Shown piece after piece: positions 1 to 10,676 of a stretch of DNA of 43,826 bases; position 1 is the stretch's first letter; the number at the start of each line of letters is the position of its first letter. The notes under the pieces are model-generated. The model did no database searches, had not been told where the DNA came from, and worked only from the letters and a program-made list of their open reading frames with translations. Source of the stretch: Chromera velia (lineage: Eukaryota; Sar; Chromeraceae). Made by a program: the position numbers and the translations under genes. The stretch is from NCBI GenBank assembly GCA_018398765.1, contig JAHBMJ010005292.1, positions 24,728-68,553 on the forward strand, given 5' to 3'.

Positions 1-646
1 CTGTTTGCATGACGGCCTCTCCACTTTCATCGTTCTGTCTGTTTGCATGACGGCCTCTCCACTTCCATCTTTCTATCTGTTTATATGATGGCCTCTCCAC
101 GTTCATCGTTCTGTCTGTTTGCATGATGGCCTCTTCACTTCCATCTTTCTGTCTGTTTGCATGACGGCCTCTCCACTCCCATCTTTCTGTCTGTTTGCAC
201 GAAGGCCTCTCTACTTCCATCTTTCTGTTTGTTTGCATGACGGCCTCTCCACTTCCATCTTTCTGTCTGTTTGCATGACCGCCTCTCCACGTTTATCGCT
301 CTGTCTGTTTGCATGGCGGCCTCTCCACTTTCATCATTCTGTCTGTTTGTATGACGGCCTCTCCACTTTCATCTTTCTGTCTGTTTGCATGATGGCCTCT
401 CCACTTCCATCTTTCTATCTGTTTGCATGACGGCCTCTTCACGTTCATCGTTCTGTCTGTTTGCATGACGGCCTCTTCACTTCCATCTTTCTGTCTGTTT
501 GTATGACGGCCTCTCCACTCCCATCTTTCTGTCTGTTTGCACGAAGGCCTCTCTACTTCCATCTTTCTGTCTGTTTGCATGACGGCCTCTCCACTCCCAT
601 CTTTCTGTCTGTTTGCATGACGGCCTCTTCACTTCCATCTTTCTTT
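1..646. repeat. 38-bp minisatellite, about 17 copies
   Basis: A head-to-tail array with a strict 38-bp period; the unit starts CTGTTTGCATGACGGCCTCT and ends in a CTTTCTGT-like stretch. The array is cut by the left edge of the window, so its full length is unknown. Units differ by a few substitutions. A block at 119-285 recurs almost unchanged at 461-627, which is 342 bp or nine units later, so there is a higher-order repeat. Because 38 is not a multiple of 3, the array is open in several frames on both strands; these frames are by-products of the repeat and not genes. Confidence 0.95.
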
Positions 647-1345
647 TTTGCTTGCCTGGTAGGTCTCTGCTTTCTTCTGTCATGTTTGCTTACATGACGG
701 CTTTCTACGCTTCCATCTTCATTTTCCTACCGGCGTGTTCGACCACCTCTCTACTTGCGTCGTTCCTGTATGTCGACTTGTATGAAAGCGTCTTTGCTTC
801 CATGTTTCCTGCCGGTTTGCATGACATGTTCTCAGCTTCCACCTTCGCTGTTTACTTGCATGCCGACTCCCCACTTTTGTTTGTCTTGCCGGTTTGCATG
901 ACCACTTTCCGTTAGCTTCCATCTTTCCTGCCTACATGTTAAGGGCCTCTCCAGTTTTATGAATCTTTTCTGTCGACTTGCATGAAAGCTTTTCCGCTTC
1001 CATGTTTCCTGTCGGTTTGTGTGACATCTTCTCAGGTTCCATCTTTCCTGTGCATGCACGATGACTTTCCACTTTCCTCCGCTTTTGTCCGTCTTGCCTG
1101 CTTGCATGACGGGTCTCGACGCTCCTATCTTTCCTGCCTGCGTATATGGCGGCCTTTCCAGTTTCATCAATCTTTTCTATCTGCTAGCCCGTCTGCTTGC
1201 AGAAAGTCCGTTTCACTTTCATCTTCCTTGTCTCCTCACATAAAGACCTTTCAGTCTTCATCTTTCTTGTCTGTCTGCGTATATGACGTCTGCTCCAGTT
1301 TCATTTTTCTGGTTTTCTTTTCTATTTTCATATGCTTGGATGCTG
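647..1345. repeat. Decayed flank of the 38-bp minisatellite
   Basis: The sequence still alternates GCATGACGG-like and CTTCCATCTTTCCTG-like stretches, but spacing is irregular (about 35-60 bp) and identity falls steadily to the right. It looks like the old edge of the array at 1-646. No gene is seen. Confidence 0.8.
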
Positions 1346-1844
1346 GGTTTTCCTGGACAAAATAGAATGTTTTTGCCTTCCTAACATTTGAAAGCAGAAT
1401 CATTGGGAGAATGGAGTTTACAACAATTAAAAAATAACAAAGACTTCCTTACATAGAATTTCTAGCAGAATTTTCAACATATTCACTATAGCAATTAATA
1501 CATTGTGAGTTAACGTTTCTATAAAATTCTTTTTGGGTGGGAATTTAGTAGAAAAACTGAATAGACTTATGCTTATTTACGGCTGAACATATAAAACTAC
1601 ATATAAAAATGAAAAAAATGTATGAATTTATTAATTTAAGTTAAAATTTAAGTACAACTTTGCATAGTTTACCAAATTTTGGATACTTTTCTTTTAAGAA
1701 CTTTTAAAGTTCAAACAATATTTTTTTTTGATATATAGTCAAAATTGTTAAAAATTGTTTTGAATGTTCGATGGTACCGTCGATCATGGAATACTGAAAG
1801 AACATACATAAACACACCAGAAGTCCTATATGAAGGTAAACATG
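1346..1844. other. AT-rich spacer, no gene seen
   Basis: Base composition drops sharply to AT-rich DNA after the minisatellite. I see no exon, RNA gene or repeat family here. Its last eight bases (TAAACATG, 1837-1844) are the left target-site duplication of the hAT element that follows. Confidence 0.6.
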
Positions 1845-1898
1845 TAGTGACCATGTTTGATTTGATTATATTTGATTTGATTTGATTTGATTTGAGCT
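1845..1898 (+). repeat. Left terminal inverted repeat of hAT copy A
   Basis: TAGTGACCATG is followed by an irregular run of GATTT/TTTGA pentamers. The matching right end of the element (10629-10668) is the reverse complement with a different number of pentamers. The pentamer run may be a transposase-binding array or simply a slippage-prone subterminal repeat. Confidence 0.85.
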
Positions 1899-2238
1899 TC
1901 AACCTCAAATATTTGATATTTGAGGTAAGATTTGAGGTTAAGCTCTTAGGGTTCCTCACTGAGTCACTGACTTACTGTCACTCTGATCATTTTTCTCATG
2001 ACAATAGTTATCAGAACATTTCTGATGTGTGTTTCAAAAATTTAAAAAAATACATATATAATTATAACTTATCAGTTCCGTAAAAAAACTATGCCTGTGT
2101 GGCAGTGTATATACACTAGTCACTGAGACTCACTCTAGTACTAATAGAGATTAAGAACGTAAAATTGATAGATTTAAAATTGTATATGACTTTTAGTTGA
2201 TACGATAAAGTTAGAGCACGTACCAAAATTGAGGTGAC

Positions 2239-2511
2239 AATCACTCAGCTTTATGGCACTTCTTTTTCCTCTTCTTCATGATCACTTTCTTCAATGTGAA
2301 TCGAATCGATCGGTGATGGGAGCTGCTGAGAGTTTTTTCTCTGGCTTTTCGGCTTTCTAGGAGTGGGTGCTCCTGGGCTTCTATTCGGTTGCGGAGAGAT
2401 GACAACGGGGTGAGACAGAGAACCGCACATACATTTGCTATTGCTGTTGGTGTTGGAACCGTCCTATTTCTGGGCAGCTAAGCATCCAGAGTTGGTAAGT
2501 TCGGCTACCCT
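2239..2511 (-). pseudogene. C-terminal tail of the same hAT transposase
   Basis: This stretch continues the frame of the BED/hAT fragment and encodes a basic, proline- and serine-rich tail ending in an acidic HEEEEKEVP. The same tail ends the reading frame of hAT copy B at 13759, with about 95% identity by eye. One in-frame TAG (AAA TAG GAC) stands where copy B has CAG. The tail is therefore the shared 3' end of the family gene, and the fragments upstream of it differ between copies. Confidence 0.65.
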
Positions 2512-3117
2512 CTATGCCTCTGACAGAATAATCTCGTTCTTCAGTGTTGGGAGCAGAAGTCTCTGCACCTTCCCCACAGACGGGAGATCGTAGCGGGGGT
2601 CCAATGCCTTGACCAGCTTTCGCAATGCCTCGTTTTCTGTGAGATGAGGCCAGCCAGCACTGGCCAGAAAGTCAGTGGTCAGCATATCGCACTTGATTCT
2701 CTTCTCATGCGTCTCTGCATATGGTGCGACCACGGCTTCTGCTTCATCTTTGGTGGGGAAAAACGTTTGCACGTCAGGCTGCTTCGTCCCCCCCGCCCCC
2801 TCTGACCGCTTCTCCTGTCTTTCTTGGAGCAGCTGCACATGTTTGTCAGACGTGATCGTTAAGCCATGCTAATTGATGAGGTGGGTTTGAAAAGAACTGG
2901 TTGCCGCTGCAGCATACTCACAGCTACAAATAGTTTCTCCTTCCCCCTCGGCTCCTTGTATTTTCACCTGACACTGAATCATATTTGCCCCCTTTTGCAC
3001 GGACCATATTTTTTTTGCGTACCCGGCTCTAAAAACAAATGCCTCCTTCTTCCCGTTCAACCCTGTCAAATTGTGTGACATGTCTTTACGGGGTATAAAA
3101 TGTTTGCAGACGCTCAA
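2512..3117 (-). pseudogene. BED zinc-finger hAT transposase, N-terminal fragment
   Basis: Minus-strand reading from about 3117 to 2512. The first part has a BED-type finger: an IWSV tryptophan, a cysteine in IQCQVK, ICSCEY, then the TSSFQTHLIN helix and a histidine two codons on. The second part has a hAT core signature, TDFLASAGWPHLT followed by KALDPRYDLPSVGKVQ, close to the family pattern of a proline or leucine stretch then NPxYxLPSR. An in-frame TAG interrupts the frame at 2869-2871. A second stop (2512-2514) falls where copy B has CAG. The catalytic core and dimerisation domain are missing, so this is a deletion derivative. It could only be mobilised in trans. Confidence 0.75.
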
Positions 3118-3679
3118 AAAGGGGGCCGTAAAAGATGTTCCAGCACCAGAAAAGTTAACACAGCTGTTCGGGAAAACGTTCAGCTGATCGGTTTACCTCT
3201 GCATGAAGTAAAAGGGGGTGAAACGTCAATTTCAGTGCAGCTCAAAATATTTTGTTTTTGAGAGCAAACCATCACCCTGGGCGTCCATACGGGGGGGGTA
3301 TATGAGGGTTGCCGGCGGCGGGGTGGCATACAATCCTGGGAACCCCCCCCTGGGTCCGATTCGGACGGCGGCGGGACGGCTTCACGCAGCCGAGACCCCC
3401 CCCAGCCGTCTCTATGCCGTCTTCGACACTCTTGGAGACGGCATGGAGACGGTAAGGAACCTCAAAACCTTCTGCTGTCAATCAATAAATCACATGGTCT
3501 CGCACAGCAATGCAGTTGATATCAGACTAATGTCCATGATCAGCACAATTCATTGTTCTCACGATTTGTTCATACGATGATCACACAGTGTGTCAGTTTC
3601 AGGTGTTTACATTGAACTCTTTGTTTCATTTCGTCAGCCTATCGTCAGCCTTAACTCTCTTTGGCCATTTCATTTGAAG

Positions 3680-6600
3680 ATGGCCTCTCGTAAGGCAAAG
3701 TCTGCCTGGACTGAAGCAGACCAGCAGACTCTTACAGAACAGAATGGCACACCTGCGGCGGATGGGCAGTCTGTTGACTGTGATGTATGCCACGTCAAGA
3801 TCAAACTAAAGAACGCCTTCCACCTCCATGAATTCTATCACACGAAGAAGACAGTCATTCAGAAACCGAAAGGAGACGGCGAGGGGGGAGAAGGTAAAGA
3901 AGAGGGAAAGGACGATGCAGAGATGGGAGGAGTGGAAGAGAGAGATGATGGGGATAAAGTGATGGATGACTCAGAAACTCAGACGATCGTCACGATCCAT
4001 GGACACTGTAGCACCAACAAGCACAAAGCTGGTCTTGCAGCAAAGAAGTCTGGGAAGAAGCAGAAAACTCTATCTCAAGCCTGGGGTGCGCCAGTGAGCA
4101 TGAAAAAGAAGTCCCGATCAGAGCAGCCTGACTCAACCGCAGCCTCAGCTTCAGCCCCAGCTTCAGCCTCAGCTTCAGCCTCAGCAGCAGCGAGTTCTGC
4201 AAAATCCGCCCCCTCCCAATCGTCCGGGCCCCCCCCTTATTTGGGAATTCAGTACCTTTCCAGCTCTAACAACCCATCATTCTTTATAATTGAAGAACAA
4301 GCAGCATATTTCGCGCTGGCATTGAAGTATTCCAAAGACGGAGAGCTTTCTCAGTTTGAAGGAAAGGTTTCTACCATGGGTGTCTTGAAAGGGCTCACGT
4401 CTCTTCATACGGCAAGGTGTGCAAATGAGGGGTCGACGAGGACGTGCCAGTTGGTCTCTTCCTCCAGGATTGGAGATGACCGGTTGGAAGCAGCCGGCCT
4501 TCAGGCAGGCGCACAATTCTGTTGGACCCAGTGTTATTCTTGTTATGACAAGAACAAGAACATGACCTTTGCAAAGTCCCCCATGGGTCTGAAGAAGCCA
4601 TGGCTGAAGAAGATACAGACTGTCAAAGACATCTGCAAACGAGGGGTCGGTCTGACTCAGAATGAGAGAGACACAGCGGGGGGGAGGGAGGGAGAGAGAG
4701 AGGGAGGGATGAAGGGAAAGAGCAGAGAGGGAAGGAAGAAGGGAGGGAGGGAAGGTTTGAAGTTTTGGCTCAAGCCTTCTTTTTGAAAGTTATTCATTTC
4801 GACGTGTGTTTGTTCGTTTGTTTCTTTTTATGTTTGCAGGTGTACACACATGAAAAGGAGCTGCACGTTCTCAATATGAAACTCGCATGGAGGGAAGAGG
4901 ATGGAACTCTATCAAACGAGGAGAGAGCAGAGATTATGAAGCGTATCACAGAACTCCAGCCTCTTTATGAGGTCAGTCAAATCTGATCAAGATCTCACCC
5001 ATGTTCCCCCTCTTTCTTTTTNTCCCTTTCCGCCCCTTTCTCTTCCTCTTTATAAATCGAAATCACCCCTCTCAGCCTAAGAGCCCTCTAAAATCTGGTG
5101 TCCTCAAGTTTTTATTTGACATGCATAATGGATTTAACACTGTTGGTCCTTCTCTCCCGTTTTCTTTTCTTTCTTTACGCAGGCTGAACAACGTGCTGTT
5201 GAAGTGTGGGTTGAAGCGAACAGCGGGACGAAGGGAAACGTAGCAAAGGCGGTGAATCTTGAGAAGTGGGGGGAGTTAGAGAAGAGGGTGAAGAACTTCA
5301 AAGATCGTCGCACCGACGTTGAGCGTCTGAAGCTTTTAGACTTTTTAGAGACAGACGACTTCATGAAGAAGGTGATTCCGCTCTACAAAGAGGGGAAACT
5401 GGATGGAACCCCATGGTTGGATCTCTCTCGTGCCTTTGTCAACAGGTATTTGGGGTGGAAAAACGCCCCTCTGGAGGAGCAAGGCTCCACGCTGGTACAT
5501 GCTCTGTGTCTTACGGGGGGCAAGGCAATTCGAAATGATCTCTCGACTTACTTGGTCGGAATCAGCGAAAGATGGTGGAGACGATCGAAATCGAAATATG
5601 AGGGGGGGGTTGAAAACATCTACGATATTGAGCCTCCAGATCTAGTAAAACACTTAGAGACGGGAATGAAACGAGCCCTCGCAGCCCGGAGGAAGGACGG
5701 AAAGTACGGTGCAACTCTCTGCGTGGATGGAACAAAGATCACAAGGAAGCACGTCTACCACCTACGGTTGGTCATTCTCTCTCTTCTCTTTCTTCCTGTT
5801 TCTCTTTCTCTATTTCTTTATTTGTCTCTCTCTCTTGAGTTTCTCTCATGTTCTTTTTTTTGTTTTTCTTTTCCCTCTCTGCCATTTCTTCTGTCGTTTT
5901 CTCTGATTCTTTATTCACTCTATGTGGCTAACTAACTGTATGCGACTACATGCAGGGTTTGTTAATGGATTGGAGGCTGCTACCCGAAGCAGTGTCTGTC
6001 AGGTGAGGACTACGACCCCTCTCACAACCCTCTCCAGATCAACGAGCTTGCGGAATACGTTACAACAGGGTTGCTTATCCTCCACGACGTGCGTCTCACC
6101 GTTATCGTTCTTGGCACGAAGCTGCACAAAGAGCCCTTCTTAAATGATAAGGGAAAATTCAGGGATGACCTTATTGAGTGTGTTCTCAACTACCCGTCGA
6201 TCAAGCTGCTCAATGTCTGCTTTGACGGTGACACCGTGCAAGGCCCGTAGGTTATGAAGCACATCGAGAAGTTCCTGAGCGGTGAGATTTCCTACATCGC
6301 TTCCAGTTGTACACCGTATGTCGGAAAGTGCATCCACCGTGCGGTGGTAATGGGATCCCGCCTCCTCTCGATTGGCCCTTTCCCCATTGATGCAGGCCTC
6401 TTTCATTTTCTCCCCTCTGTTCCAATCCGCGTGTGGAGGCCAAAAGATCACACCTCTGACTTTACGACCTGGCTGTTTTCTTTCCTAGCGGCAATCAAAG
6501 CCGTGGCTGAGTATGAAAACATTCATCCATTCATGAAGGCGGGTGTTCTCCTCATTCAGATTGCTCTCCGAATCAATTGTCATCTCTCTCTTTCGAACAA

Positions 6601-7478
6601 AAGATTAGACCGAACAAGTCAGAATACGGCTGAGGAAAACGTTCGAGCCAGGTGAATTTCTGGCACGTTGACTGAAAGTGTGGAGGGGTATGCAGAGGCC
6701 ACCCGCAGGAATCACCGTTCAGCGTGGATTGGATCCACAGTTACGTATACACAGACTTCGACCCCTCAGGGAGAGAACAACAGCCCCATCGAACATCACC
6801 ATGGCGGTGTTCGCTTTCTTTCTTCCTCACATGAGTGTTCAGCAGCAGGCTACTTAGACCTGTGCCGCAAATGAACTTTGAAGGAAGAGATGCGGGCAAA
6901 ATTGGAGAGGGGGAAGGCAGAGAGAGAAAAAAGAGAGGAAGCAAAAGGAGATTTAGGGATGGGCAAGTCAGTCGACAGGGAGAAGAAAAAGCTCAGACAC
7001 ACTTTTTTCGGTGGATGGCACCATCTCAACCAGTCATAGCACAGACAGAGCAAGGCCCTGCTCCTTCGCCTCTTTTGATTCCTATTCGTATCTGGTCAGA
7101 ATTCGAGAGAGGGTCGATTGTAGAAATCACAGAAGAGGAACAGCTTCTCGCTTCTTCTCACAGGTACATGAAAAAAATTGTCTCAAAGCTGCAAAGAATT
7201 TGGGTGGTCCTTTCTACATATGGGAGGGGTTTTTCTGGAGAGAGTATATACAAGCAGGCAAAGCTTGTCATGATGAAGGGAAAAATCAATGCAGAGCCAA
7301 ATCACCACCCTGTGGTGGTGCATCTTTTTCCGATGTAGAGAAGGCCAAATCTGAGGGGACGGAATATTTCTTTGATTTTTCTGCAAAGGACCCCTTCGAT
7401 CGGCACATGATTCGTTTTGATGTTCCCAAGGGAGAGCTTGAGAAGGTCTTCCATCAAATTGCGTGGGCGTCAATCTGA
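3680..7478 (+). pseudogene. Spliced transposase-like gene of the nested transposon
   Basis: Start ATG 3680. Exon 1 (3680-4645) encodes a classical C2H2 finger (C34, C37, H50, H54; Cx2Cx12Hx3H), an acidic stretch, then a serine/alanine linker. Exon 2 is 4840-4971. Exon 3 is 5183 to about 5766 or 5770, and exon 4 starts near 5956. The introns have GT starts and pyrimidine-CAG ends. Phases agree for the first two introns and are uncertain at the third. Candidate catalytic aspartates are in CVDGTKI (about 5720) and CFDGDTVQ (about 6225). A TAG at 6248-6250 interrupts a frame that otherwise continues to about 6655. More coding-like pieces run to 7478 (FFDFSAKDPFDRH region). I do not recognise the family. 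Transposase is inferred from position, the finger and the paired aspartates. Confidence 0.55.
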
Positions 7479-7518
7479 GTAAAAGATGGGATCTCAGCGT
7501 GATCTTGCGTGCATAAAA

Positions 7519-8302
7519 ATTAAAAGTGAAGGTACTTATACTTAGTGATCCTAGGCTTACTTTCAATCTACACAGCAATACTATGACATCACACATTTTT
7601 TTCCTAGTAATGAAAAACCTGTTTGCAATATAAAAGATCCATATAAAAAGGCTTTACTGTTTCAATTTTAGCTTCTAATTCTTTGTGGTGCAAAATTTAT
7701 AAATATTTATTTTTGTAAATTAAAAGTGAAGGTAGTTTTACCTAGTGATCCTAGCCTTACTTTCAATCTACATAGCAATACCATAACATCACACATTTTT
7801 TTCCTAGTAATGAAAAACCTGTTTGCAGTATAAAAGATCCATGTAAAAAGGCTTTACTGTTTCAATTTTAGCTTCTAATTCTTTGTGGTGCAAAATTTAT
7901 AAATATTTATTTTTGTAGATTAAAAGTGAAGGTAGTTTTACCTAGTGATCCTAGCCTTACTTTCAATCTACACAGCAATACCATAACATCACATATTTTT
8001 TTCCTAGTAATGAAAAACCTGTTTGCAGTATTAAAGATCCATATAAAAAGGCTTTATTGTTTTAATTTTAGCTTCTAATTATTTGTGGTTCAAAAGTTAT
8101 AAATATTTCTTTTTGTTGATCAAAAGTAAAGGTAGTTATACTTAGGGATCCTAGCCTCACTTTTAATGTGCGTAGCAATACCATAACATCACGCATTTTT
8201 TTTCTAATATTGAAAACCTTGTTTGCAGTATCAAAGGTCTATGTGAGCAGGCTTTACTGTCTCGCTCTCAGCTTCTAATTCGGTGCAGCTTCTGCAAAAC
8301 CC
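7519..8302. repeat. Four tandem copies of a 200-bp AT-rich unit
   Basis: Units begin ATTAAAAGTGAAGG at 7519, 7719 and 7919, with a variant ATCAAAAGTAAAGG at 8119; the spacing is exactly 200 bp. The first three copies are nearly identical. The fourth is clearly diverged and fades near 8300. The repeat lies between the transposase-like gene and the CTGA satellite of the nested transposon, so it is probably the element's subterminal DNA. No coding potential is seen. Confidence 0.9.
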
Positions 8303-8692
8303 CCCCACTGCTTGCACCTCCATGCACCCTCAAGTCACCTGCACGGAGAACTAAGAAAATCTATAGAGAGGCAAGCATATGTCCTGAACGAAAAGGAGTG
8401 GGACAGTGAGACAGGGGGTGGAAAGCCGTCCAACTTGCACCTCTCCAAAATGTTCAAAAGCTCCTGGCCAGCGACTTTCCCTGTAAAGCACCCCCACTGC
8501 TTCAACCTCCATGCACCCTCAAGTCACCTGCATGGAGAAGGAAGAAAATATACAGACATGCAAGCATATCTTTTGAACGAGAACGAGTGGGACAGTGAGA
8601 CAGGAAATGAAAAGCCATCCACTCTGCACCTCTCCAAAACGTCCAAAAGCTCCTGGCCAGCAACTTTCCCTGTAAAGCAGTGCCACCCCTAC
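8303..8692. repeat. Two tandem copies of a 189-bp unit
   Basis: CCCACTGCTT begins the copies at 8304 and 8493. The spacing of 189 bp is 63 codons, so one plus-strand frame (8312-8698) stays open through both copies and repeats a 63-residue pattern containing LHAPSSHLHGE and EWDSETG. Differences between copies are a mix of silent and replacement changes with no clear sign of selection on protein. I treat it as a non-coding tandem repeat. Confidence 0.8.
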
Positions 8693-8710
8693 TCCTGAAA
8701 CCTTTATTCC

Positions 8711-10128
8711 TGACTGACTGACTGACTGACTGACTGACTGACTGACTGACTGACTGACTTGCCAGCTGACTGGTGGACTGACTGACTGACTGACTGACTG
8801 ATTGACTGATTGACCGGCTGACTGACTGACTGACTGACTGACTGACTGACTGACTGACTGACTGACTGATTCACTGACTGACTGACTGACTGACTGACTG
8901 ACTGACTGACTGACTTGCCGGCTGACTGGTGGACTGACTGACTGACTGACTGACTGACTGATTGACCGGCTGACTAACTGACTGACTGACTAACTGACTG
9001 ACTGACTTGCCGGCTGACTGGTGGACTGACTGACTGACTGACTGACTGATTGACCGGCTGACTGACTGACTGACTGACTGACTGACTGACTGACTGACTG
9101 ACTGACTGACTGACTGAGTGACTGACTGACTGAGTGACTGAGTGACTGAGTGACTGAGTGACTGAGTGACTGACTGACTGACTGACTGACTGACTGACTG
9201 ACTTGCCGGCTGACTGGTGGACTGACTGACTGACTGACTGACTGACTGACTGACTGACTGATTGACCGGCTGACTGACTGACTGACTGACTGACTGACTG
9301 ACTGACTGACTGACTGACTGACTGAGTGACTGATTGACCGGCTGACTGACTGACTGAGTGACTGAGTGACTGACTGACTGACTGACTGAGTGACTGAGTG
9401 ACTGAGTGACTGACTGACTGAGTGACTGAGTGACTGAGTGACTGAGTGAGTGACTGACTGACTGACTGACTGACTGAGTGACTGACTGACTGACTGACTG
9501 AGTGACTGAGTGACTGAGTGACTGAGTGACTGACCAACTGACTGACTGACTGACTGACTGACTGACTGCCTGACTGAGTGAGTGAGTGAGTGACTGACTG
9601 ACTGACTGACTGACTGACTGACTGACTGACTGACCGACTGACTGACTGACCGACTGACTGACTGACCGACTGACTGACTGACTGACTGACTGACTGACTG
9701 ATTGACCGGCTGACTGACTGACTGTCTGAGGGACTGACTGACTGACTCACTGACTGGTTGGCCGGTGTGTCTACCTTGGTGCCTCCCTCACTGTCTACAT
9801 TTCTGTGTGCCCCCTTTGACAGTGGCAGCGAGGGGATACAGACACAGATACACGTAGACATACGTACATATACTGACTGACTGCCTGACTGACTGATTGG
9901 TTGACTGACTAACTGATTGACTGATTGGTTGACTGACTGACTGACTGACTAACTGATTGACCGGCTGACTGACTGACTGACTGACTGACTGACTGACTGA
10001 CTGACTGACTGATTGGTTGACTGACTGACTGACTGACTGACTGATTGGTTGACTGACTGACTGACTGACTGACTGACTGATTGGTTGACTAACTGACTGA
10101 TTGACTGAGTGACTGACTGACTGACTAG
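8711..10128. repeat. CTGA tetranucleotide satellite with interspersed variant blocks
   Basis: About 1.4 kb of GACT/CTGA repeats. The block CTTGCCGGCTGACTGGTGGA recurs near 8758, 8914, 9006 and 9202, and GATTGACCGGCTGAC recurs many times. Spacings between the first blocks (156, 92, 196) are multiples of four, so variant blocks keep the tetranucleotide phase. A unique island at 9759-9870 interrupts the array. Because 12 bp reads as four codons, endless SVSQ-type frames appear on the minus strand; they are not genes. Confidence 0.95.
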
Positions 10129-10434
10129 ACCTTCGAGTAGAAAAATGACTAACCTTCATCATTGCCAGCCGGGTACAGAACCCATACCAGGCGACGGCGG
10201 AAACGATTTTGAAGTAAAGAGGGGGGAGGGTTGGCAAGAAGACGGCGGCGGGACGGGATCAGAAGACTGGAGAGGGGAGGGGGGGGTAGAAGAGGGTTGA
10301 CGGCGGCGAGATGCTTCCTTGAAGGGGGGGTACCCTCCCCCTTCGTATGTGTCGATACCTGTGGCGGCGGCGGGGTCAGTTGGCACGGGGGGGGTGGTCC
10401 CCCCCCCATTTTTTAGGGTGACGCCCGGGGTGAT
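10129..10434. repeat. GC-rich subterminal region and right end of the nested transposon
   Basis: Runs of GGCGGCGGG, G-tracts and C-tracts end in GACGCCCGGGGTGAT at 10420-10434, the reverse complement of the left end at 3271. The left end (3271-3400) is built from the same kinds of motif, so the two subterminal regions are related in composition. Confidence 0.7.
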
Positions 10435-10676
10435 GAGCAAACCATCAAGATTTAGGTTTTTTCATTTGAATCAGCATGCGTGACGGATCGGTACTTGCAA
10501 AAAGTTTTTCGGGACCTTCATATTTGAGGTTGAAAGTCATATTGATCAAATATTTGATCGTATTTGATAGGTCTTTAAACACTAGGTCCTCCCTGACTGG
10601 ATATTTGATTTGAGCTTAAGCCCTACCTCAAATCAAATCAAATCAAATCAAATCAAACATGGTCACTATAGACATG

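Larger units (their letters stand above)
3271..10434 (+). mobile_element. Unclassified 7.16-kb DNA transposon nested in hAT copy A
   Basis: It is bounded by the 9-bp duplication GAGCAAACC (3262-3270 and 10435-10443). hAT copy B has this site once, uninterrupted, near 12943-12956. The ends are short imperfect inverted repeats, ATCACCCTGGGCGTC and ATCACCCCGGGCGTC. Next to them lie GC-rich subterminal stretches full of CGGCGGCGGG-type motifs. A 9-bp duplication is typical of Mutator-like elements and also possible for Merlin, but the encoded protein shows no signature I can tie to either. Parts in order: subterminal region, spliced transposase-like gene (3680-7478), four 200-bp tandem repeats, two 189-bp repeats, a CTGA satellite, and the GC-rich right end. 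At least one in-frame stop suggests that this copy is inactive. Confidence 0.8.
1845..10668 (-). mobile_element. hAT DNA transposon, copy A, carrying a nested 7.2-kb transposon
   Basis: The ends are inverted: the left begins TAGTGACCATGTTTGATTTG and the right ends with its reverse complement (10649-10668). The flanking 8-mers are TAAACATG (1837-1844) and TAGACATG (10669-10676), seven of eight bases alike. An 8-bp duplication and a TAGTG terminus fit the hAT consensus (YARNG). The hAT sequence proper is 1845-3270 plus 10435-10668, about 1.65 kb. It carries a BED-finger transposase fragment on the minus strand. The rest (3271-10434) is a second element inserted later. Copy B (12711-14166), in the opposite orientation, matches both ends and shows the uninterrupted site. 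The element is a non-autonomous, internally deleted derivative. Confidence 0.9.

Noticed and set aside
1-646. Regular 38-bp period resembling a CRISPR array
   Set aside because: Units are contiguous with no unique spacers, and the setting is a eukaryotic genome with introns and retrotransposons.
1-697. Several open frames on both strands rich in cysteine, histidine or TERWE-like repeats
   Set aside because: All are translations of the 38-bp minisatellite, which is open in several frames because of its composition. There is no start context, splicing signal or frame preference.
2869-2871. UAG as a sense (glutamine) codon, since in-frame TAG stands for CAG in hAT copy A
   Set aside because: Copy B has ordinary CAG at the sites that can be compared, and the other differences are also C-to-T or G-to-A. 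Decay of a dead element is a simpler explanation than a changed code.
8312-8698. 128-codon plus-strand frame with two 63-residue repeats
   Set aside because: The repeat length of 189 bp happens to be a multiple of three. Replacement changes are as frequent as silent ones, and no start or splice context supports it.
8974-10237. Long minus-strand frames of SVSQ/SHSV repeats
   Set aside because: A 4-bp repeat reads as a 12-bp, four-codon cycle in every frame that lacks a stop. This is the CTGA satellite and not a protein.
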